A stretch of DNA of 64,000 nucleotides, taken from contig OZ245787.1 of NCBI GenBank assembly GCA_965228015.1, forward strand, positions 1,736,001-1,800,000. The letters are read 5' to 3'. The translations under genes and the position numbers were made by a program. Below, one piece after another: positions 57,994 to 64,000 of the stretch. Position 1 is the stretch's first letter. Each line of letters starts with the position of its first letter. Source of the DNA: SKKY01 sp965228015 (GTDB taxonomy: Bacteria; Bacillota; Peptococcia; Peptococcales; SKKY01). A model generated the notes under the pieces. The model made no database searches. It was given only the letters and a program-made list of their open reading frames with translations, and was not told the origin of the DNA.

Positions 57994-59517
57994 ATGACCG
58001 GGGATCGGAAAAATACAAAGAAATATAATATATTGGGTCCTAAACTTGAGGCCTTACGATTTTCTTTAATCTATCTTTTCCTGGGTTTATTATTGATTCT
58101 TCTGTCAGATAAAATCCTGTCGGTTTTTGTTAAAGACTTTGAGGTGTACAGTCACCTACAGTTATATAAGGGTTGGTTTTATGTATTTATAACAACGGTT
58201 TTGATTTATTTTCTGATTTATAAAAGAGGAGTAATAATTAGGGAAGCCTTTGACGAACTTAAAAAAGCAGCCTACTCAGATTCTTTAACGGGTCTTCCTA
58301 ACAAAACAGCCTTTTTAAATGTTTTGGATAAATCTACCGGGTAAGGCAAACCTTTTTATTTTGCTTATATTGATTTGGATAACTTCAGATATATAAATGA
58401 TACCTTAGGACACAAAGCCGGAGATGATTATCTTTGTTTTATTGCAAAGGGTCTGTCTGAGATTTGCAATGATAATGAGTTTTGTGCAAGGCTTGGGGGA
58501 GATGAATTTGGTATCATTTTCTCCTATGAAGCAGATACTAAAAGAATAAAGGAAAGACTTGATGAAGTTTTCCAAAAATTCGGTAAGTTTTAGAAAAGAG
58601 AAAATCATCAGTTTTTTATTTCCTTTAGCACAGGAGTAGCAAAATACCCTGGAGATGGAAGCAGCTCTTCTGAATTGTATAAAAATGCCAATATTGCAAT
58701 GAATAAGGGTAAAAAAGCCGGGAAAAATACAATAATATTCTTTGAAGAAATTCACTTAAAAAATGTTACAGAAAATGTTGAATTAGCCAATGATTTATAG
58801 GAAACCATAGAAAATGAACAACTAGTACTTTATTATCAGCCGGTCTTTGATATTAATACAATGGAAAAAATTGGTCTTGAGGCGTTAATCAGATGGAAAA
58901 GTAATAAAAGAGGTTTTGTTTCTCCAGATGCATTTATACCTTTAGCTGAAGAAACTGGACAAATTTTACTAATAGACAGATGGGTGTTAACTCAGACTTT
59001 AATAATGAAAAAGAAATTAGAAGAGCAGGAAATTAATTTGGGTCTTGGTATTAATTTATCAAGTAAAACCTTAATGGGAGAAATTAACTTCCCTTATTTC
59101 CTGAATATTTTTGATGATTATGATGTTGATTTTTCAGGAATTACTATTGAAATAACTGAGACTGCAATAATCAATGATATTGAACCGGCAATTGACAGAA
59201 TTAAAAAATTGAGAGGAAGAGGGATAAAAATAGCTCTTGATGATTTTGGAACAGGATACTCTTCCCTTAATCATTTGAAAAAACTTCTTATTGATATTGT
59301 AAAACTTGATAAATCTTTTGTAGGAAGTATTTCTGAAAATAACCGGGAAGGCCTGATAATTAAAGCAATAATATCATTAAGCCAAAGTCTTGGGTTTGAA
59401 GTAATTGCTGAAGGAATTGAAACCGAAGAACAACTCATATATTTATAAAAAAATGGCTGTCCTTTTGGACAAGGTTTTTATTTACAGCGACCTGATACCA
59501 TAGAAAAACTTTTATAA
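57994..59517 (+). pseudogene. GGDEF-EAL cyclic di-GMP protein, four in-frame stops
   Basis: Two N-terminal membrane spans are followed by a GGDEF domain (GGDEFGIIFS) and an EAL domain (LEALIRWKS, LALDDFGTGYSSL). The frame is continuous over the full 1524 bp with no shift, but has TAA at 58342-58344 (DKSTG-stop-GKPF), TAG at 58591-58593, TAG at 58798-58800 (LANDL-stop-ETIEN) and TAA at 59446-59448 (LIYL-stop-KNGCPFGQ). All four are compatible with Gln. The c-di-GMP synthesis or breakdown function is lost unless stops are read through. Confidence 0.9.
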
Positions 59518-59526
59518 AAATATCAT

Positions 59527-59594
59527 AACCTCCGGTAAGGAATTCTTGTTTATTTCTTGAAAGATAAATAAACAAGAATTCCTTACCGGAGGTT
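59527..59594. repeat. Perfect 29-bp inverted repeat covering the comEC ribosome binding site
   Basis: The arms at 59527-59555 and 59566-59594 are exact inverse complements with a 10-base loop. The right arm contains GGAGG, the ribosome binding site of comEC, whose ATG is at 59600. It could act as a terminator for the upstream gene, though the T run after it is short, or as a structure that hides the start site. Confidence 0.9.
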
Positions 59595-59599
59595 TTATT

Positions 59600-61762
59600 A
59601 TGCCTTTTATTAAAAACTGGATATTAGAAAGATATCTTTTCATTTTTGTTATATCTTTTATACTCGGGATATTTTCTGGCTGGGGCCTTGGAAAACTTGA
59701 AGTTTATTTTATTTTAGGTGTTTTAGTTTTTATATTTAAAAAAATAAAATATACATTTTTATATTAATTATTTCATTTCCTTTAGGCTTTATTTATTCGG
59801 ATTATATTCTTGAAAAAACAGAAGAGAAAAGTGCTGAATATCAATCAAGAAAATTAATAGTCCTGATTGAGGAAGAGAAAAACAATAACTATACAGGGAT
59901 AATATTAAATCCGGAAATGAAAGTATTAATTAATAGAAAAATTAATTTTTATTATAAGGGCAAGCTGGAAATTGGTGAAAGATATAGTGGAATTTTTAAG
60001 CTGGGAAATTTTAAATTACAAAGAATTCCCGGAGGGTTTAATGAAAAAATATATTATTTTAGTAATAATGTATTTTATAAAGGTAAAGGGGATAATTTTC
60101 AATTAATTGAGGACTCAGATAATTTATATTCATTTCTGTTAAAGTTCAGAAAGGAAATAATGGGAGAATATAGGGAACAATTTACAGGAAAAGCCAAAGG
60201 CCTTCTTCCTGCCCTAGTCTTTGGAGATAAATCGCTTTTACCTGAAGAAACAAGAGACAGTTTTCAGTTGCTGGGCATATCCCACTTACTGGCGGCATCC
60301 GGACTTCATGGAGGGATTATTGCAGGGGCTGCATATAAATTATTTTCCCCAGGAGGATTTTATTTTAAGAATGGCGTTGCTTGATTTTTCTTTTAGCTTA
60401 TTCCTTTTTAGCCGGTTTTTCTCCTTCAATAAATAGAGCAGCATTAATGTTTTTCTTTTTTTCTCTAAGAAAATTTTATTTAAGATATCCGAATCTCTGG
60501 ACTATTTTATCTTTAAGCGCCATCCCTCAAATATTAATAAATCCCTTTGTGGTTTTTTCGGCAGGTTTCCAGCTGTCATATTTAACAATTGGTGGTATAG
60601 TACTTTTTCATAAAAAAAGAGATAGTAAAATCTCTTTATCTTTTGCTACAGTAGCAGGTACTCTTCCCATAGTAATTTATTATTTTAATAAGATTTCTTT
60701 TATTGGAATACTGGTAAATTTATTTTATGTTCCTTTATTTTCTTTGATTACCCTTCTGGCAATGTTAAGTTTGTGTTTTAATGTCTCTTTCTTTACATTA
60801 TATCTGGATAAATTTGTAAATTTTATAATTTTTGGAACAGAGCAGCTTTCTGAGAAATTTTTATTTTTGGATATAAATATTTCTTCCCCAGAATTTTGGG
60901 AGATTTTATTATATTATTGTTTTTTGTTTTTGATATTAAGTAACAGAAAAATAAAATTAAAAATTTCCGGGATGCTTTTAATATTTCTTTTAATAGTTAG
61001 TTTTTCTCCGAAAAAGTGGGAAATATCATTTTTAGATGTGGGACAAGGGGATTCAATCTTTATTTTTACAGAGAATGAAAAAACAATTCTTATAGATGGT
61101 GCCCCTGGGGAAAAGAAGTAGGAAAGTATTTATCATATATGGGTATTAATAATCCGGATTTATTTATAGTAACTCATGGAGATGCAGATCATATTGATGG
61201 AATAATATGGCTGATTGAAACCCACCCCCCTAAGAGTTTGCTGCTGCCAATTAATCTGGAATCAAATCTTTTACTTGAAACACTACTTGATTCAGCAAAG
61301 AAAAATAAGGTTAAAATAATTTATGGCTATACAGGTCAAAAGTTCTATATTGGTAATACTACCCTGGAGATACTATCTCCGGATAGGTATCAAAAGTATA
61401 CTACAAGCAACAATCATTCTTTTCTTGTTTTAGTCAGTTACGAAAACAAGAAAATATTACTAACCGGAGATATTAAAAAAGAAATAATAAATAAAATTAG
61501 TATACAAGAAGATATTGATATTCTTAAAGCTCCTCATCATGGGGGCAATACCGGGGTTTCTAAAGAATTTTTTAATAACTCAAATATTAAATTAAGTGTT
61601 ATTTCCTGCGGAGAAAATAATTTATATGGTCATCCTGGGGAAGGTTTTCTAAATTTACTTAAAGATAAAAAGATCTCCTTTTTACGAACAGACAGTCAGG
61701 GAACGGTATCATTTATTTTCAATGGGAAGAAAGATTTTCTTATTAAAACAATTTTAGACTAA
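59600..61762 (+). pseudogene. comEC: ComEC/Rec2 DNA-uptake channel, three frameshifts
   Basis: The N-terminal spans, the ComEC competence domain (LLAASGLHGGIIAGA) and the C-terminal metallo-beta-lactamase-like domain (VTHGDADHIDGIIWLIETH, LTGDIKKE, LKAPHHGGNTG) are recognisable. Shifts occur near 59756-59760 (T5), 60381-60382 and 61107-61110 (G4), each a one-base loss. The start ATG follows a strong hairpin. ComEC forms the DNA-uptake pore; its loss matches that of comEA. Confidence 0.9.
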
Positions 61763-61797
61763 AAAAAGATTCAGTATAATGATATAATCATGGAGAG

Positions 61798-62976
61798 GTG
61801 ATGAGGTTGCATAGAAAATTCCTTGTATTAATATTATTGTTTATGTTTTTAGTATCTTCAACAGCATGGGGAGCCCCGGTTATTGAAGAAAATGATTTGG
61901 ATAGTTATGTTTTAATTGACAGAACTTCAGGTCATGTTCTCCTTGAAAAAGGTAAGGACACCATTGTAAATGTTGAAGGAGCCACAAACATTCTAACCTC
62001 AGTAATTGCTGTTGAAAAAGGAGACCTTGATAAAAAAGTTTCCATTGGTGAAAATCCTGTAAAAGTTATGGGAACTAAAGTCTATCTTCAAGAGAAGGAA
62101 AAAATTCTGTTATCAGATTTGGTAAAGGCTGCTTTAGTTTATTCTGCCAATGATGCTGCTATGGCTATAGCAGAACATATTTCCGGAGACGATCTGTCTT
62201 TTGTGGAACTATTAAATATCAAGGCCCGAGAAATAGGCTGCGAAAATACAGTTTTTACAAATTCTTATGGTCAAAAAGACTCAAGACACGTTACAACTGC
62301 ATATGATTTAGCTTTAATTGCAAAATATGCAATGAATAATGAAAAAATTGCTGAATATGCAAAAATAAAAAGCTTTAACTGGTCTGGAGCAAGCTGGCAG
62401 GCTTTGTTAACAAACAGAAATACTTTGCTGGAAGATTATCCTGGAATTACAGGGGTGATGGCTGCTACAAGAGGAGATCAGGAAAGACTGGATCTGGTTT
62501 TTTCATACCAGCTGGATGATAAAGATTACATATTAGTTATGACAAATGCCAGAGCAGTTAAGGCTTTTGACTATGCTGCTCAGCTTATTGAATATGCTTC
62601 AGAAAATTTCCAGGTTGTAAGACTGGTGGATGAGAAAGAACCTATAATTACAGTTAATACAATTGATGGAGAGGTAATTCATGGTTTAAGTGAAAAGTCC
62701 ATTAGTATTCCAATTCGTATTGGAGTTAAGGTTGATGCAACAAAGGAATTTTTTATGGATGAAATAAAAAGACCATTAAAAGAAGAAGAGAAAATTGGAG
62801 AGGTTGTTTACTCTGTAGGTGGACAAGAACTGGAGCGGATAAATGTTCTTTCCAGTAAAAAACTATCTATAAAATTAAGTTATTTTGATATGGGAATATA
62901 TGCTTTTGCAGGTTTATATTTGATACAAATAATTTACAGAATTATGAAAATAAGAAGAAAGCCAAAAAGAAGATAA
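61798..62976 (+). CDS. DacF-like D-alanyl-D-alanine carboxypeptidase homologue lacking catalytic residues
   Basis: The fold of a class A low-molecular-weight penicillin-binding protein is clear: signal peptide, serine-peptidase domain, C-terminal beta domain (IPIRIGVKVDATKEFFMDEI) and membrane anchor. The SxxK motif reads GATN (about residues 61-64), so the Ser nucleophile and Lys are absent. The KTG motif reads MAA (221-223). Only SAN (116-118) is kept. The frame is intact over 392 residues. It cannot be an active peptidase in the usual way; a structural or regulatory role is possible. The start is GTG or the ATG 3 bases later. Confidence 0.85.
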   Translation: MMRLHRKFLVLILLFMFLVSSTAWGAPVIEENDLDSYVLIDRTSGHVLLEKGKDTIVNVEGATNILTSVIAVEKGDLDKKVSIGENPVKVMGTKVYLQEKEKILLSDLVKAALVYSANDAAMAIAEHISGDDLSFVELLNIKAREIGCENTVFTNSYGQKDSRHVTTAYDLALIAKYAMNNEKIAEYAKIKSFNWSGASWQALLTNRNTLLEDYPGITGVMAATRGDQERLDLVFSYQLDDKDYILVMTNARAVKAFDYAAQLIEYASENFQVVRLVDEKEPIITVNTIDGEVIHGLSEKSISIPIRIGVKVDATKEFFMDEIKRPLKEEEKIGEVVYSVGGQELERINVLSSKKLSIKLSYFDMGIYAFAGLYLIQIIYRIMKIRRKPKRR

Positions 62977-63992
62977 TGGATAATTTTATAAAAGACATAA
63001 AAGAAAATAAATTCAGAAACATATATTATTTCTATGGTAATGAGAGATACCTTATTGATTTCTATTTAAAAAAAGCAGAGAAAGCTGCCCTCCCTGAAAA
63101 AACTGAGGGAATTAATTTTGATTTAGTAAATTATCAGGATTCAAGTATTGGGCAGATAATCAGCAATGCCAATACCAACCCTTTCTTAGGTGATAAAAAA
63201 ATAATTCTGGTTAAGAATGCAGATTTATTGGGCAAAGAAAAACAATTATCTCCAAAGGAATTTAAAATTGCTGAAGAATATATAAAGAATCCCAATCCTT
63301 CTTGTATTTTATTTTTTCTTGGTGAAGAGGAAATAAAAAATATTTCTAAAAATAAACTTGCTTTAATTCTAAAATCCTCATCTTCGGAAAGACTGATTGA
63401 GAGTAAAAAACTTAAAGGGCAGGAATTAAAGAAATGGATTGAAAGTTATCTGGTGGCTAATGAAGTTAAAATATCCCCCGGTGCAATGGAAATACTTCTT
63501 ATGATTGGGGAGAAAGGCCTTTATAATCTTCATAATAAATTAGAAAAGTTAATTTTATTTACTAATGGGAAAATAATTACCGAGGAAGAAGTCAGAGACC
63601 TTATTACTTTGACTCCCGAGGGTAAAATTTTTGAATTAACAGATGCTGTAATCAGCAAACAAGGAAAGAAAGCCTTAACATTAGTGGATGAATATTTTGC
63701 TGCAAGAGAGCAGCCAATAGTATTACGTAGTATGTTAATTAGCAGTTTTAGAAGGATGATTATAATAAAAAATGCTCTCCAGGAAGGATACATGAAGCCT
63801 GTCTACAAAGATTATCTTGATACAGGTTCGGATTTTCTTATTGACAAAACAGTTCGCCAGGTTAAGAACATATCTCTGGAGGAGCTGCTAGCTATATATG
63901 ATGAATTATATAATCTTGAATTTACTTCAAGAAACAGCAAGCAGGATCAAGCCCTTCTTGTTAAGGATTTTATTATTAAGACAGTTTTTTAA
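62976..63992 (+). CDS. holA: DNA polymerase III delta subunit
   Basis: HolA loads the beta clamp as part of the clamp loader. The 338-residue protein begins MDNFIKDIKENKFRNIYYFY, with the FYGNERYLIDFYL start typical of the delta subunit, and ends SRNSKQDQALLVKDFIIK. It overlaps the preceding gene by one base. It is intact, as expected for an essential gene. Confidence 0.93.
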   Translation: MDNFIKDIKENKFRNIYYFYGNERYLIDFYLKKAEKAALPEKTEGINFDLVNYQDSSIGQIISNANTNPFLGDKKIILVKNADLLGKEKQLSPKEFKIAEEYIKNPNPSCILFFLGEEEIKNISKNKLALILKSSSSERLIESKKLKGQELKKWIESYLVANEVKISPGAMEILLMIGEKGLYNLHNKLEKLILFTNGKIITEEEVRDLITLTPEGKIFELTDAVISKQGKKALTLVDEYFAAREQPIVLRSMLISSFRRMIIIKNALQEGYMKPVYKDYLDTGSDFLIDKTVRQVKNISLEELLAIYDELYNLEFTSRNSKQDQALLVKDFIIKTVF

Positions 63993-64000
63993 TCGTTTTT

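Noticed and set aside
20385..58800. TAG read as pyrrolysine or a global stop-codon reassignment
   Set aside because: TAG, TAA and TGA all end intact essential genes here (rpsE, rpmD, adk and rpoA end in TAG; ecfT, truA and the KOW gene in TGA), and no pyl genes are in the window. The interrupted families do not use pyrrolysine.
13609..61762. All lesions as sequencing or assembly error
   Set aside because: Possible for single sites, but about 28 kb of retained genes is clean while about 24 functionally related genes are hit repeatedly; two ISLre2 copies also share lesions. Raw reads should still be checked.
1..64000. CRISPR arrays, tRNA or rRNA genes, prophage or defence islands
   Set aside because: No regularly spaced repeats, tRNA-like cloverleaf or phage/defence genes were recognised on either strand.

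Overview
The window is a chromosomal segment of a low-GC, A/T-rich Gram-positive bacterium, most likely a clostridial Bacillota. Three things point there: the gene order of the spc/alpha ribosomal cluster (with a KOW RNA-binding gene before infA), the rng-rplU-prp-rpmA-obgE block, and a bL27 whose N-terminal extension is of the Firmicutes type. I see no tRNA, rRNA, CRISPR array or prophage. The species cannot be named from this sequence alone.

Layout. 1-11.35 kb: end of the spc operon, alpha operon, ECF transporter module, truA, rplM-rpsI, all intact. 11.36-12.75 kb: an ISL3-family element. 12.8-17.8 kb: a Memo/AMMECR1/radical SAM trio, cheW (split by an IS3 element) and an HD-GYP gene, nearly all broken. 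17.8-31.6 kb: arginine and carbamoyl-phosphate genes argC-argJ-argB-argD-carA-carB, a reverse-strand pair (Nudix, enoyl-CoA hydratase family), then argF-argG-argH. 31.8-36.7 kb: OFA-type MFS (broken), YaaH-type acetate carrier, mrp, typA. 36.8-43.1 kb: ANTAR regulator, glnB, amtB, ClC channel, cell-wall glucosaminidase, all broken. 43.15-52.5 kb: two near-identical ISLre2 elements and another IS3 element around a broken radical SAM pair, intact rng and an intact phosphoesterase. 52.5-55.6 kb: rplU-prp-rpmA-obgE and a DUF975 membrane protein, intact. 55.7-61.8 kb: comEA, ilvD, a GGDEF-EAL gene and comEC, all broken. 61.8-64 kb: a DacF-like protein lacking its catalytic residues, and holA.

The main observation is selective decay. 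By hand reading I count about 36 single-base frameshifts, mostly loss of one A or T, and 20 in-frame stop codons. All fall in about 24 genes for amino-acid synthesis, nitrogen sensing, c-di-GMP signalling, chemotaxis, competence, transport and transposition. The roughly 28 kb of translation, secretion, replication, GTPase and other retained genes has none. Every in-frame stop can be derived from a Gln (CAA/CAG) or Trp (TGG) codon by a single C-to-T or G-to-A change, and at the positions I know to be conserved in the family the expected residue is Gln or Trp. In the arginine pathway the intact/broken split falls at citrulline: the steps that make it are mostly broken, while argG and argH after it are intact. 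This looks like ongoing genome erosion in a lineage that has become dependent on a host or partner. Rescue by readthrough or slippage remains an alternative to test.
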